A DNA stretch of 64,000 nt from Candidatus Poribacteria bacterium (GCA_022826805.1 JAJDUH010000072.1:118549-182548), one strand, 5' to 3'. Shown: positions 8,428 through 17,996, counted from the stretch's first letter. Notes: a model not told the origin generated them from the letters alone. Numbers and translations are program-made.

Positions 8428-9441
8428 TTACGCAGTCGCAATTATTGAAGTAGGTGATTTTAGTTGTTGACATAGATATTCGGAAATCAAACCATGCTTG
8501 ACTTGATAAAGGGTTTGACCTTTTTCGTAAGCACTCCGCATGAGGTGAATCCAAACCAAAAACGCACAGGCGATGTGATTGCGAACAATACGCGGTAGAC
8601 GACATTGACATTTTTCAAGTCCCGTTAGCTGTTTGGCTTCACGGTGAAAGCACTCAATCTTCCAGCGCACGTCGCACACCTGTCGCACGACGTAGACATC
8701 GGATTGACTCAAGTCGTTGGTCGCAACATAATCCGTGCGTCGTGAAGACGCCACCCGGAAAACTTTCACCTTGTGATTTTTTGGAAACTTGTTGAGTTTC
8801 ACACGTTTACCAAAGGTCTGTTCAGCGATCGTCCACTGTAGCATGTCAATGCGTTGATACGGTTGACTTCCATTAGAGTCATCAACGAGACGATTTGATT
8901 TCAATGGAACATAATACGTCTTGTCAAGACGCTCAATGTAGAGCAGTAGCGATTTGCTGGCATACCACGAATCCATCAACACTGTAGAAAAATCGATGCC
9001 ACGGACATTCACGAAAACTTCAAGCATGTCTCGAACATGGTCCAACTTCGATTTACCATCGCCGTGTTTATCGTAAATCCGATAATCAATCAACCAATAT
9101 CGGTCTAACGCCGGATTGACGTAGACACACGTCACAATGCCTATACCGTTTATGATACCGCCAGCGTTGCCAGCGTATTGTTTTTTCGCCAAGGCGATCT
9201 CTTTGGCATGCCTTTTGTCTAAGACAGTATCATCAAAGATCAGACATCCATCCGGGGTCTGCTCCAAGTGGGATTTGACATGTTCCCAGACGTGGCGGGG
9301 TCTGAGACGATCATTAGCGAGATACCGGTTTATCTGATCATGGCTAAATCGCTGAGAATGGTCTGCGAAATGAGTCAGTGTATAGTTGATAGGCGTGCTA
9401 AGTAAATATTGACAGTAATCCAAACGAGTGGGGCTAACCAT
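8428..9441 (-). CDS. DDE transposase (IS701/IS4-like)
   Basis: This 337-residue transposase has the DDE features expected of the IS4/IS701 group. The first Asp is in IFDDTVLDKR, the second in VLMDSWYASK, and the C-terminal Glu in WKIECFHREAKQ, followed by GLEKCQCR. The start at 9441 is chosen because GAGGAGG lies nine bases upstream; a further in-frame start at 9459 is less likely. A TTGACA/TAATAT promoter is just inside the right end. The gene ends with GCGTAA, formed by the terminal repeat itself. It looks functional. Family placement beyond DDE is tentative. Confidence 0.9.
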   Translation of the reverse strand: MVSPTRLDYCQYLLSTPINYTLTHFADHSQRFSHDQINRYLANDRLRPRHVWEHVKSHLEQTPDGCLIFDDTVLDKRHAKEIALAKKQYAGNAGGIINGIGIVTCVYVNPALDRYWLIDYRIYDKHGDGKSKLDHVRDMLEVFVNVRGIDFSTVLMDSWYASKSLLLYIERLDKTYYVPLKSNRLVDDSNGSQPYQRIDMLQWTIAEQTFGKRVKLNKFPKNHKVKVFRVASSRRTDYVATNDLSQSDVYVVRQVCDVRWKIECFHREAKQLTGLEKCQCRLPRIVRNHIACAFLVWIHLMRSAYEKGQTLYQVKHGLISEYLCQQLKSPTSIIATA

Positions 9442-9464
9442 CTTTCGGCACCTCCTCACACATC

Positions 9465-9492
9465 ATATTACGGGTTTGCGGAACTATGTCAA
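9465..9492 (-). promoter_or_regulatory. Transposase promoter
   Basis: On the minus strand TTGACA (9492-9487), 16 bases, then TAATAT (9470-9465) precede the transposase ribosome site. All of it lies inside the element. Confidence 0.55.
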
Positions 9493-9699
9493 CCATTTTG
9501 CGTAAGTCCTACTGTTGTAAGACGGATCTCCAAATTGTCTATCAAAGCACAATTTGGTTTAGTTTTACATTAAAAATAAGTTAGGTGCGGCTTTTAACCA
9601 CCACCGAATCTTCCCTGAAAAAAGATACCTCACTAACAACCAGCAACTGGTAACTCACAGCTCAAAACTAAGATCCCCTAATTTTTTTGATTTTTTTAA

Positions 9700-9728
9700 T
9701 TGACAGAAATTTGAATTTTTGCTAAATT
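9700..9728 (+). promoter_or_regulatory. Predicted sigma-70 promoter for the first Cys-rich secreted protein
   Basis: TTGACA, 17 bases, TAAATT, with an A/T-rich stretch upstream. The leader of about 110 bases to the ATG at 9847 contains the small hairpin GGTTTC-GCGA-GAAACC near 9740. The rest of the 9512-9846 spacer holds weak heptad-like sequence and nothing gene-like. Confidence 0.6.
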
Positions 9729-9846
9729 TTGGATAACGGTTTCGCGAGAAACCATCCTATTTACAAAGGTTGCCCTTATCAAGCAAGAGTAACTTTGGTG
9801 CATACTATTTAACTTGCGGAAAATTAACCAATAAAGGAGTAAAAAA

Positions 9847-10671
9847 ATGAGAAGAACCTACCTTATCGTGTTCATAGTGCTATTTTCAGTCATGTTAATT
9901 AGCCACGCGAGCGCGCAAATAATTTTCTATGCTGATTTTGAATCGGGTTCCTCTGAAGCCATACCAGATGCCAGTGTTAACGACCCAGCAAATTGGGTGC
10001 CGGAAAACGCTGGAACCATTTGGGTGGAGTCAGATGAGTTCCCTGATGGCACTGGTGCCTTGCATCAGAGCGCTGAAGGCTGCGGTATTTCCGGTGATAC
10101 ACCGCTCCCCGGTGTTGACAGTTTCTCTGACGGTATCATCCAAGCCGTTTTTTCTTGGCAAGACGATGACGGCGTTGGATTCCAATTCCGTCGCGTTGGG
10201 GACGACAGCGGGTACCTCGTTGCATTTGGCTATAATGAAACACCCCAAATTATCATCGGTAGCCTCGCAGATGGATGCTGCCCTTCCGGGCAATGTCTCG
10301 ACCAATGTTCATGCGAAAACGGTGGTAATGAACTCGTCGGTGTCGATCACGGCTTAGGGGCAGATCTCTCCCAGGATAACAGCGTCGCCTATTTTGCGCG
10401 CGTTGAAGTCTCTGGAAACTCTATCCGCGTATGGTATATGGAACTTGGCGATGTACCGGATCTCTTTGCAGATTCTTCTGAACTCGGCGATCCGGTTGCT
10501 GAATACGATGGCGCAGATGATATGGGTCCCGGTACAGTCGGTATCTGGCACGAAAGTTGGGGAAACGGAAGAGTTGGCAGCGTCCTTGTCACCGGTCCAG
10601 GTCTCCTGACGTCAGTCGATCCGCATTCCAAGCTTTCCACAACGTGGGGCGATGTTAAAAGCAGCTATTAG
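9847..10671 (+). CDS. Secreted Cys-rich protein, concanavalin-like fold suspected (copy 1)
   Basis: The function is not recognised. It has 274 residues with a signal peptide ending near SHASAQ (about residue 24). A beta-rich body follows (FYADFESGSSEAIPD, VGFQFRR, GYLVAFGYNE) resembling LamG/concanavalin-like domains. A cysteine-rich loop ADGCCPSGQCLDQCSCENGG lies near residues 140-159. The C-terminus ends LSTTWGDVKSSY. A paralogue follows at 10915. AAAGGAG precedes the ATG and a promoter lies at 9700. It is probably exported and may bind polysaccharide, by fold resemblance only. Confidence 0.8.
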   Translation: MRRTYLIVFIVLFSVMLISHASAQIIFYADFESGSSEAIPDASVNDPANWVPENAGTIWVESDEFPDGTGALHQSAEGCGISGDTPLPGVDSFSDGIIQAVFSWQDDDGVGFQFRRVGDDSGYLVAFGYNETPQIIIGSLADGCCPSGQCLDQCSCENGGNELVGVDHGLGADLSQDNSVAYFARVEVSGNSIRVWYMELGDVPDLFADSSELGDPVAEYDGADDMGPGTVGIWHESWGNGRVGSVLVTGPGLLTSVDPHSKLSTTWGDVKSSY

Positions 10672-10701
10672 TCTCTTTCCCTAATACAGACTAATCGCAT
10701 G

Positions 10702-10783
10702 GCGGGGTGAGGTCCCCGTACCTCAGGCTCCCCGCATCCCACTACTTATCTTTGTAGAGTGAGGTCCTCACACCTCACTCTAC
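10702..10783. repeat. Two intergenic hairpins
   Basis: The second is a perfect 12-bp stem, GTAGAGTGAGGT-CCTCAC-ACCTCACTCTAC (10754-10783). The first pairs GCGGGG with CCCCGC (10702-10735) and shares GTGAGGTCC. They lie between the tandem paralogues and may end transcription of the first one. Confidence 0.6.
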
Positions 10784-10914
10784 GCCACTTTATTAGTTTT
10801 ATGACGAGGCACTTTTTGGTGGGTGTCTAAGCAACACCCTCAAGTCTTGTCATCGTGCTGTTGCTCGCGAATAAACGGCAACACAACCCTTTACAAAAAT
10901 GAAGGAGGTATTTC

Positions 10915-11742
10915 ATGAAAACGCGTGTTTTTCTTTTGATCCTCACTTTGAGTCTGTTTGTTTCGCTTCACGCCACCGGGCAAGTTGTGTTTTACGCCGA
11001 TTTTGAGCCTGGTTCTAAGGACGCAATACCTGACGCCGGTGTGAACGACATCAAAAAATATAAAGCCGAGAACGCTGGGACTATCTGGGCGGCACAAGAT
11101 TTCAACGGCGGCAAACTCGGGGGCAAAAAATCGATGGCGCAAACCGCTGAAGGCTGTGGCATTTCCGGTAACACGGAACTGCCCGGTCTTAAAAATTTCA
11201 CTGACGGTATCATACAAATGGTTTTCTCGTTTGGTGATGATGATAGTGTGGGACTTCAGTTCCGTCGGAAAGGGGACGATAAAGGTTACCTTGCTGTCTT
11301 TGGATATAATGAGACCTCGTCTGTCCTTTTCATGAGTCTGGCAGACGGGTGCTGTGCACAAGCACAATGTCTCGACCAGTGCGGTTGTGAGAACGGTGGT
11401 AAAGAATTAGAATCTGTGCCACACGGCTTGGGCGGCGGGCTCGACCAAACCAACGCTGTCCCTTATTTCGGACGCGTTGATGTCCAAGGTAAGAACGTCA
11501 AAATCTGGTATATGAAACTCGAGGAAATCAAAGACCTGTTCGCGCCCTCCGACGACCTCGGAGACCCTATCCTTGAATACAACAAGGCGGATTACACGAC
11601 TGCTGGCAGCGTCGGTATCTGGCACGAAAGCTGGGGAATGGGTAGAGTTGATAGTGTTCTGGTTACAAACAAAAACGGCTTTGATATTGATGCCAAGGGC
11701 AAACTCACTACCAGTTGGGGTGCGGTTAAAGGCTCTTATTAA
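10915..11742 (+). CDS. Secreted Cys-rich protein, paralogue (copy 2)
   Basis: This is a 275-residue paralogue of the gene at 9847, alike through the whole length. It has a signal peptide ending about SLHATGQ, then FYADFEPGSKDAIPD, then LQFRRKGDDKGYLAVFGYNE. The cysteine loop is ADGCCAQAQCLDQCGCENGG, and the tail is LTTSWGAVKGSY. GGAGG precedes the ATG. The tandem arrangement points to a local duplication that has since diverged, mostly outside the glycine/cysteine core. The role is unknown; export is likely. Confidence 0.8.
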   Translation: MKTRVFLLILTLSLFVSLHATGQVVFYADFEPGSKDAIPDAGVNDIKKYKAENAGTIWAAQDFNGGKLGGKKSMAQTAEGCGISGNTELPGLKNFTDGIIQMVFSFGDDDSVGLQFRRKGDDKGYLAVFGYNETSSVLFMSLADGCCAQAQCLDQCGCENGGKELESVPHGLGGGLDQTNAVPYFGRVDVQGKNVKIWYMKLEEIKDLFAPSDDLGDPILEYNKADYTTAGSVGIWHESWGMGRVDSVLVTNKNGFDIDAKGKLTTSWGAVKGSY

Positions 11743-11802
11743 TATCGTATAGAGCGAGGGGATGGCTTCAATCCAATTCCCTCGCCCTTTTTCTTTTTCA
11801 CA

Positions 11803-11830
11803 GGTCTTCTGTAGGAGCGATTTCCAAAGT
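11803..11830. repeat. GTAGGAGCGA-type repeat
   Basis: TTCTGTAGGAGCGATTTCC is shared with TTCTGTAGGAGCGAGTTC at about 20490. A related sequence lies inside the amylase gene at 38639. Confidence 0.4.
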
Positions 11831-11926
11831 GTGCTACAAAAGCACAATTTGTCTTAGCTCTACATTTCGCGACTTTTCACGCTATATCTCATATCCTCCC
11901 ATTGATACCTAAGGAGTTCATCCATC

Positions 11927-13198
11927 ATGAAAGTCACGAACATTGAACGTGTGCTTGTAGATGTTCCCTTTACCCCGCGCCAACAACAGATTACCACACA
12001 AAGTGTCTCAACCGTTTACAATTGGTCGATCCTTGAGTTATGCAAAGTTACCACAGACACAGGTCATGTCGGTTGGGGTGAGACCGTCGTTCACTACACC
12101 TATTCCCGCGTCAGCGATGCCAGTGTTGAACGTGTACTTGGGCAAAGTCCCGCTGCACTCATGAATGACGATTCGCTTGGTGCAGGTCTACAGATGGCAC
12201 TCTTTGATGTCGTTGGCAAAATTCTGGAGGTCCCCGTCTATCAACTCCTTGACAACCAGTGTCGTGAGGCAGTCCCAATTTCATGGTGGTGTATCGATGC
12301 TTCCCCTGAAAACTGGGCAGCAGAAGCCGCCGATGCTGTGGAAAACGGTTATACCAGTTTCAAGAACAAACCGCGCCCGTGGTGGGATATCACTGCACAG
12401 GTAGAGGCGGTCGCACAGGTCGTACCCGCCGATTTCAAATTGGATCTCGATCCGAATGGTTCTCTGCGCGATGCCGAGACTGCTATTCCAGTCCTGAAAA
12501 AACTCGCCGCACACCCGAACGTGGCGATGTTTGAGACACCCATCCCTCAGAACGACGTCGAAGGAAACAAGCAGATTCGTCAAACCGTCGATTGCCAGAT
12601 TGCAATGCACTTCGGTTCACCCCCCTATACCACTTGTGTCCGTGAGGATGTGTGCAGCGGATTCGTCATCGGTGGTGGTAAGTCTCAGGTAATGCGTGAA
12701 GGACAACTCAGTGCCGCAGCGGATATGCCGTTTTGGCTCCAAATCGTCGGAAACGGTTTGACAACGACTTGGGCAGGACATCTCGGAAGTGTACTTACAC
12801 ATGCGACATGGCCCGCAATCACCTGCATTAATCTCTATAGCAATCATCTACTCACCCAACCCATACAGGTTTCGGACGGCTGCCACAAAATCTCTGACAC
12901 CCCTGGATTAGGTGTTGCAGTCGATGAGGACGCGATTGAACGCTTCCGCGTGCCTGCTGAGAAGTTAGACGCTGACGGCTACACGATTCACCCTGTACCA
13001 CGGATTATTAAAACCGCCGTCTATCCTGATGGCAGCTGCATCCACATGGCGGGAGACGGTCTGAGTTATTTCAATGCCGGTAACAGCGAGGCACAAGTAG
13101 ACGGTGCCCGCTTGGAACTCACCTTCGACGACGGCAGTGACGAATGGGCAGACCTCTTTGAGAAAGCGCAGGAAACACCTATTCATGGACGGTGGTAA
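11927..13198 (+). CDS. Mandelate racemase/muconate lactonizing enzyme family protein (enolase superfamily)
   Basis: This 423-residue protein has the enolase-superfamily two-domain layout: an N-terminal capping domain (MKVTNIERVLVDVPF) and a TIM barrel. Likely metal ligands are in LDLDPNGS (about residue 170) and MFETPIPQ (about 201). A lysine acid/base candidate is in FKNKPRPW. The third ligand is less clear (IAMHFGSP), so the subfamily is not assigned. AAGGAG precedes the ATG. Members abstract a proton alpha to a carboxylate, typically in sugar-acid dehydration or racemisation. Two other enolase-superfamily genes lie at 30110 and 33054. Confidence 0.87.
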   Translation: MKVTNIERVLVDVPFTPRQQQITTQSVSTVYNWSILELCKVTTDTGHVGWGETVVHYTYSRVSDASVERVLGQSPAALMNDDSLGAGLQMALFDVVGKILEVPVYQLLDNQCREAVPISWWCIDASPENWAAEAADAVENGYTSFKNKPRPWWDITAQVEAVAQVVPADFKLDLDPNGSLRDAETAIPVLKKLAAHPNVAMFETPIPQNDVEGNKQIRQTVDCQIAMHFGSPPYTTCVREDVCSGFVIGGGKSQVMREGQLSAAADMPFWLQIVGNGLTTTWAGHLGSVLTHATWPAITCINLYSNHLLTQPIQVSDGCHKISDTPGLGVAVDEDAIERFRVPAEKLDADGYTIHPVPRIIKTAVYPDGSCIHMAGDGLSYFNAGNSEAQVDGARLELTFDDGSDEWADLFEKAQETPIHGRW

Positions 13199-13263
13199 AC
13201 CTTTACTATCCCAACAACGTTCGGTGCGATTTACTAACCGCACCGATCTTCCCTTAAAATGGT

Positions 13264-13285
13264 AGACGAGGTTTCTAACCTCGCC
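13264..13285. repeat. GAGGTTTCTAACCTC palindrome
   Basis: GGCGAGGTT-type hairpin (GACGAGGTTTCTAACCTCGCC), the closest intergenic match to the copy inside the acyl-CoA synthetase. Confidence 0.6.
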
Positions 13286-13300
13286 AATGAACACCTCTTT

Positions 13301-13328
13301 TGTAGCGCAAACTGTTAGTTTGCGTGCC
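13301..13328. repeat. GCGCAAACTGTTAGTTTGCG palindrome
   Basis: Near-copy of the repeat at 5519-5544, with the flanking TGTAGCG conserved. Confidence 0.6.
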
Positions 13329-13410
13329 ACTTTGCACAAACTGACAGGAATCAACGCCGGATTTAGTCTGGGAATAGACGAAATCCATCCCTTGTATTAC
13401 ATTTGCACGT

Positions 13411-13480
13411 AAATCAGAATCAACGGTATGAAGTCCATATGGACTTCACCGGGTATGAATGCCTTATGGCATGCACCGGC
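13411..13480. repeat. Two-unit array of 18-nt hairpins with constant linkers
   Basis: After AATCAACGGTAT comes GAAGTCC-ATAT-GGACTTC (perfect). The linker ACCGGGTAT follows, then GAATGCC-TTAT-GGCATGC and ACCGG. It is the same family as the arrays at 22851 and 60805. Heptads (ATTAACTGACAACTGATAAC) follow at about 13563-13590. The rest of the 13199-13670 spacer shows no gene. Confidence 0.7.
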
Positions 13481-13670
13481 CTCGCAGTGAGAGTTGTCGT
13501 GTGTTACAAGTGTCCACATATTTTCGGGCTTTACTATAAAATCCTACAAATCCTGATTCAGACAATTAACTGACAACTGATAACTGACTATCGAAAACTA
13601 ATTGCATCTGCTCTGAATATCTGCTACAATCAAGGAGATATTCTACAGATTCAGCAGAGGCAAGACGACA

Positions 13671-15629
13671 TTGACTTCTCCCCCACAACAGCGTGCCTTA
13701 ACGTGGCGCGTCCTATGCATTTTTGCCGTTAGCGCACCGATCAACTGCTATTTCCTCATCCAGATGGAGGTAGTGCGTTATACCTTTCCAACGTGGGTAG
13801 TCCCGCTATCCAATGTCATTTTCATCCTCACCGCGGTGATGCTAATTAACGGTGTCATCCGACTCCTAAGCAATAATTTTGCCCTTAAGCAGGGCGAACT
13901 CTTACTGCTTTATGTAACACTCAGTTTCGCCACTTCACTCGCTGGATGCGATATTTTACAAGCGATCCTGTCTGTCCTCGGACATAGTTTCTGGTTCGCA
14001 ACGGAAGAAAACGAATGGCGGACGCTATTTTGGCACCACCTCCCGCAATGGCTCACTGTTTCGGATAGGGATGCCCTCCGCGGCTACTATCTCGGAGAGT
14101 CGAGTCTGTATCGTCCACACCACTTACGGGTTTGGATACCCGTGGTGGGTGCGTGGTTATTGCTGTTTACGGTGATAGCATTCATCTTTATGTGTCTCAA
14201 CACGATTCTCCGTCGGCAGTGGTCCCAGCGTGAACGCCTCACTTTCCCGATTATTCAACTTCCGCTTGCAATGACGAATCCGGTATCAGGTTTCTTCCGC
14301 AATAAGCGGATGTGGATCGGTTTCGCAATTGCCGCCAGTATTAGTTTGTTCAATGGGCTGAGCCATCTCTACCCCGTGATTCCGCACATTCCGGTGACGC
14401 GCCGTTTTTTCACGTTTCAAGAAGCACCTTTCAGTCTCTACGGCACAATCATCACCGCCTTTTACCCATTTGCTATTGGACTTATGTTCCTTATGCCGTT
14501 AGATATCCTCTTTTCGACGACACTTTTCTATTTTCTCTACCGGAACGAAGTCGCTTTAGCAAAAGCAGTTGGGTGGAGTAGCATCCCTCGCTTTCCATAT
14601 CTTAATGAACAGACGATTGGTGCTTTTGTAGGACTCTGTTTTTTCTTTGGTTGGACCGGAAAACGGCATTTTTGGAGAGTCTTGAAAAGTGCATTGCCGT
14701 CGGGTGAACGATTTTTGAATAGCAAGTTTTCGTTTGCAAGCGGCACGAAAAGTCCGAGCGAACAGAGCGATGAACCGATGCCGTATCGGGTGGCAGTGTG
14801 GGGTTTTGTTCTCGGTATTCTGCTGTTTGCGTTTCTCCTCTACAAGGCAGGTATGACCCCTTGGCTCGCCTTCACTTTCGCCATTCTGTTTCTGATAACG
14901 CCCTTGGTAACAACGCGCATCCGCGCAGAGTCAGGCATATTTGTCCACGCCTATCATTGGCAAGCCCCACGATACATCTTAAACACTATTCTGGGGACAC
15001 ACCGTCTCGGTGCACAGAACTTGACAGCACTTTCCGTCTGCTTTTTCAATCGGGATTACCGTCCACAACAGATGCCTCATCAACTGGAAGCGTTTAAAAT
15101 CGCCGAGGTCGCTAATATTAACCAACGCCGAATGCTTCTAACGCTCATCATCGCAACTATTTTCGGTGGGCTTGTCGCTTTCTGGGTACAACTGCATCTC
15201 TACTATCAATTCGGGGCTGATTCTGGTTACTTTGGACCGTGGGCACTCGGCTACGGTAGAGAATACTTCGGACGGCTAACCAACTGGATTACCTATCCAC
15301 TTGATACAGACTGGCTCGGTGTAATATTCATCGGCATCGGCTTTTCTGTAATGATGGTACTCACCTACCTCAGAATAAAATTCTTCTGGCTCCCCTTGCA
15401 TCCACTCGGCTATGTAATGGCAAGTAACCAAGAGATGTCCGATCTCTGGATTCCATTATTGATCGCCATGACGTTAAAATGGATCATCCTCCGACACGGT
15501 GGTATCCAGAGTTATCGCCGTGTGATCCCTTTCTTTTTAGGGTTAGTCCTTGGTGATTACCTAATGGGTAGTACGTGGAGTCTCCTAAATATTCTTTTAA
15601 ACACCACGATGTATCAGTTCTATCCATAG
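13671..15629 (+). CDS. Large multi-pass membrane protein (DUF6785-like)
   Basis: This 652-residue protein has many hydrophobic segments, for example about residues 12-30, 40-62, 75-100, 160-185, 215-235, 255-290, 375-415, 490-510, 545-570 and 595-640. It lacks a signal peptide or recognised catalytic motif. It resembles the DUF6784/DUF6785 membrane proteins of planctomycete/Poribacteria-like genomes, from memory of the family's general look. The start is a TTG at 13671 with a weak AGAGG site, so the true start is uncertain. A transporter role is possible but unproven. It has no operon partner. Confidence 0.75.
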   Translation: MTSPPQQRALTWRVLCIFAVSAPINCYFLIQMEVVRYTFPTWVVPLSNVIFILTAVMLINGVIRLLSNNFALKQGELLLLYVTLSFATSLAGCDILQAILSVLGHSFWFATEENEWRTLFWHHLPQWLTVSDRDALRGYYLGESSLYRPHHLRVWIPVVGAWLLLFTVIAFIFMCLNTILRRQWSQRERLTFPIIQLPLAMTNPVSGFFRNKRMWIGFAIAASISLFNGLSHLYPVIPHIPVTRRFFTFQEAPFSLYGTIITAFYPFAIGLMFLMPLDILFSTTLFYFLYRNEVALAKAVGWSSIPRFPYLNEQTIGAFVGLCFFFGWTGKRHFWRVLKSALPSGERFLNSKFSFASGTKSPSEQSDEPMPYRVAVWGFVLGILLFAFLLYKAGMTPWLAFTFAILFLITPLVTTRIRAESGIFVHAYHWQAPRYILNTILGTHRLGAQNLTALSVCFFNRDYRPQQMPHQLEAFKIAEVANINQRRMLLTLIIATIFGGLVAFWVQLHLYYQFGADSGYFGPWALGYGREYFGRLTNWITYPLDTDWLGVIFIGIGFSVMMVLTYLRIKFFWLPLHPLGYVMASNQEMSDLWIPLLIAMTLKWIILRHGGIQSYRRVIPFFLGLVLGDYLMGSTWSLLNILLNTTMYQFYP

Positions 15630-15691
15630 GAAGGGTGTATCAAAAAAGCATAGGGTAAATTTGAGAAACAGGATTACACAAATACCTTGCT

Positions 15692-15793
15692 GGCGAGGTT
15701 TCCTAACCTCGCTCTGTCCCGTGCTTCCCTTGAATCGGTGGGTGCTTTTTGAAACTGCGGTCCCTCAATTACTGACAACTGATAACTGACTGT
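15692..15793. repeat. Palindrome plus heptad repeats
   Basis: GGCGAGGTTTCCTAACCTCGC at 15692-15711 belongs to the GAGGTTTCTAACCTC family. ACTGACAACTGATAACTGAC at 15773-15792 is a run of AACTGAT heptads. Both lie between the convergent membrane-protein and archease genes. Confidence 0.6.
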
Positions 15794-15804
15794 TCATTGC
15801 TATA

Positions 15805-16224
15805 TCAAAGATCAAAGATCACTTGGGCATACCAACTCCCATCGGTCTTTTGCAGAACTTCCAATTGATGATATGTGACGCTCTTAATTTCGGTATAGAC
15901 CTCGTGTTTATCAAAATTTACCGGTTCGCCGTAAACCGTTGCGGACATCTCTGTTTCACTGCACCGGTGAATGTCTGCCCGCTTAAAGAAAATCTCCTCT
16001 GTCTCGTGCTGAAAGATTAATTCATCAAGCCATCCCACAAACAGTTCTGCCACAGATTCAGCGGTGAGATGGATCTCGATGGATGCTGTCTCATCAATAG
16101 TGTCAACGACCGCCATCGTCTCAAAGAGTCCTTGCGCCGCGTTCTTCAGGAGTTCGGACAGATTCTTGCCCCTAACCAACAGGCCCATATCAGCCATATG
16201 TTCAAGATATTCATAGGGTTTCAT
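15805..16224 (-). CDS. Archease
   Basis: This 139-residue protein matches archease, the small protein that helps guanylylation and turnover of the RNA ligase RtcB. Motifs are YEYLEHMADMGLLVRG at the N-terminus (His and Asp ligands) and IKSVTYHQLEVL with WYAQVIFDL at the C-terminus (final Asp). The ATG at 16224 is chosen because GGAG lies six bases upstream; an ATG at 16239 would add MAEKY. No rtcB or RNA-repair gene is in the window, so the partner must be elsewhere. Confidence 0.88.
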   Translation of the reverse strand: MKPYEYLEHMADMGLLVRGKNLSELLKNAAQGLFETMAVVDTIDETASIEIHLTAESVAELFVGWLDELIFQHETEEIFFKRADIHRCSETEMSATVYGEPVNFDKHEVYTEIKSVTYHQLEVLQKTDGSWYAQVIFDL

Positions 16225-16528
16225 ATACTTCTCCGCCATTACAATTTTTTATTCACGCACCACAACATCATACCCCGAAAATCCAAGCCTGTCAATTCTC
16301 AAGGCTGCACGCTATTCGCTATGAAGGTTTCCGAAGCCATCCCAGCATTTGCATTCCTCGACAATCCACAGTGTATTGTTAATTGTGAAATTTACCATAA
16401 TGCCCTATTGACTTTCCATCCGCGTATATGTTAGAGTATCAATACGACGTACAGAAATTTGAATCCAAAATATAGTATGCTATATACAAAATAACTTATT
16501 AGGCGTGATGTTGTAATGGGCGTTTAGG

Positions 16529-17996
16529 TGTATACCAGTTGAGTCTAACATATCTCTTGCCGTGGTATGACTATCGCTATGACAGTGAAGTTGGAGTTAT
16601 TTCAGCCCTGACGATAAGATTGTCGTGGACATTATGCTCGACTCAGCACCGTCAGCGGATTTAGGGACGCACCATGTAGAACTTTATGATGTCGCTTTTA
16701 GCCGTTGTATAGAACGGGGTCTGTTCCGTCCTATCATCACGAATTAGGCACGTTTTGGACATTAGAGAAAGTTTCCGATACACACTATAAAGTTAGATAT
16801 ACCTCCGATTTTGATTTAACATCTATTACGCTATATGTCAGACATCCGGAAATTAATTTAGCGAGTTCGTTTGGTATTAGCGTTGGTCCCATTCCTCAAC
16901 CCGAAATTTCTTTTCGTTTGATGGTGAGATTGATAGTGAAAAACAGGTTGTGCTTCCAAACACGCCGGTGGTCACACGGGCAGTAAAATATGACACAGAC
17001 AAATATCTGGGTCTTATGACATCAAGGGATTTAAAAGCCCATCTGTTTGTTGCGGGGTCCACGGAATGGAGTTCGGAGTCGGTGTTCACGTTGGCAACAG
17101 ACAGAAGGACGGCGAATGCTGAAATTAATGGTTTAGCCGTCAAGGATTGGGTGTGGACGCGGGATCGGCGCGTGATCCTCGCCTCTCAGGCTTTCCAAAA
17201 CGACGCTGCGTCGATCGGGGCAATGCATTCGCTTGAGATTCATGAGGCGATACGTGAGGGGACGGATCTTAACGACGTTGTGTTTGAAAGTCTATCGGTG
17301 GATTATGGTGAACTCGAGATCGATAATTGGGATGGGTTGTTTGTGCTCGCACACGATGAAGGGAAACTCTTTGTTGCGAGCAATGATACCGCCACGAATG
17401 AGCAGAACTACATCTTTGTTTTCGATTCGGAAAATAACATGATCCCTGGACAACAAATTCCGATTCAAGGGCGTGTGAAGTCGCTCTTTGCGAAAAACGG
17501 GTGGCTGTATCGATACAACGAGACGACAAAGGCGATGCTACGCTTTCCGCTGGATGCCTTGCGGCTGCCAGAGCCGAAAAAAGAAATTTATCCGCAGATC
17601 GTTTTGCCAAGTGATGAGATTGATTTGCTCAAACTTTGCCGGTATGCCTCTCGGGTCGTTTTTGATGTCGGGTTTGAGAAGCCACCGTGGTTGTCGATCG
17701 AAGAAAACAAGCTGCAGGTGGCATCAGATGCGCCGGTGAAATCGACGGCGTATGTCCGACTCAGGGGAATAAACACCAATGGCGCGTCGCTCACGGGTAG
17801 TTTCGGGTTCTATGTGTATGTCCGGGAACTCCGTGCGCCAGAATGGAAGAATTTTGAGAAACTGTCGATGTACCACAATCAAGCGCTAAATATGTTTGCA
17901 TACTGTGAGGGCGCTGACGAAATCGAGTGGCAGGAAGGCTTTACACCGCCGACTGATGTGGTTTTAGAGAACGGGAAGATAAAGATTAGCAGATAG
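16529..17996 (+). pseudogene. Frameshifted pseudogene of a large structural-type protein
   Basis: Protein-like sequence continues through four successive frames. First is LSLTYLLPWYDYRYDSEVGV (from about 16529). Next is KIVVDIMLDSAPSADLG (about 16615-16743), then YHHELGTFWTLEKVSDTHYK (about 16720-16915). Last is SFDGEIDSEKQVVLPNTPVV, running to a stop at 17996. The last part alone gives 348 residues from a GTG at 16950 and could still be translated. The protein is not recognised; it is beta-rich and sits directly before a possibly phage-tail-derived gene. At least three frame changes point to decay rather than one sequencing error. Confidence 0.65.

Larger units (their letters stand above)
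8422..9511. mobile_element. Complete insertion sequence (1,090 bp, IS4/IS701-like)
   Basis: The ends are perfect 13-bp inverted repeats: TAGGACTTACGCA at 8422-8434 and TGCGTAAGTCCTA at 9499-9511. They are flanked by a 5-bp direct repeat CTGTT (8417-8421 and 9512-9516), the likely target-site duplication. The element holds one intact transposase gene on the minus strand, and its stop codon lies inside the left inverted repeat. It sits between the cytochrome terminator and the next gene, so no gene is broken. Intact ends and target duplication suggest a fairly recent insertion. Confidence 0.92.
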
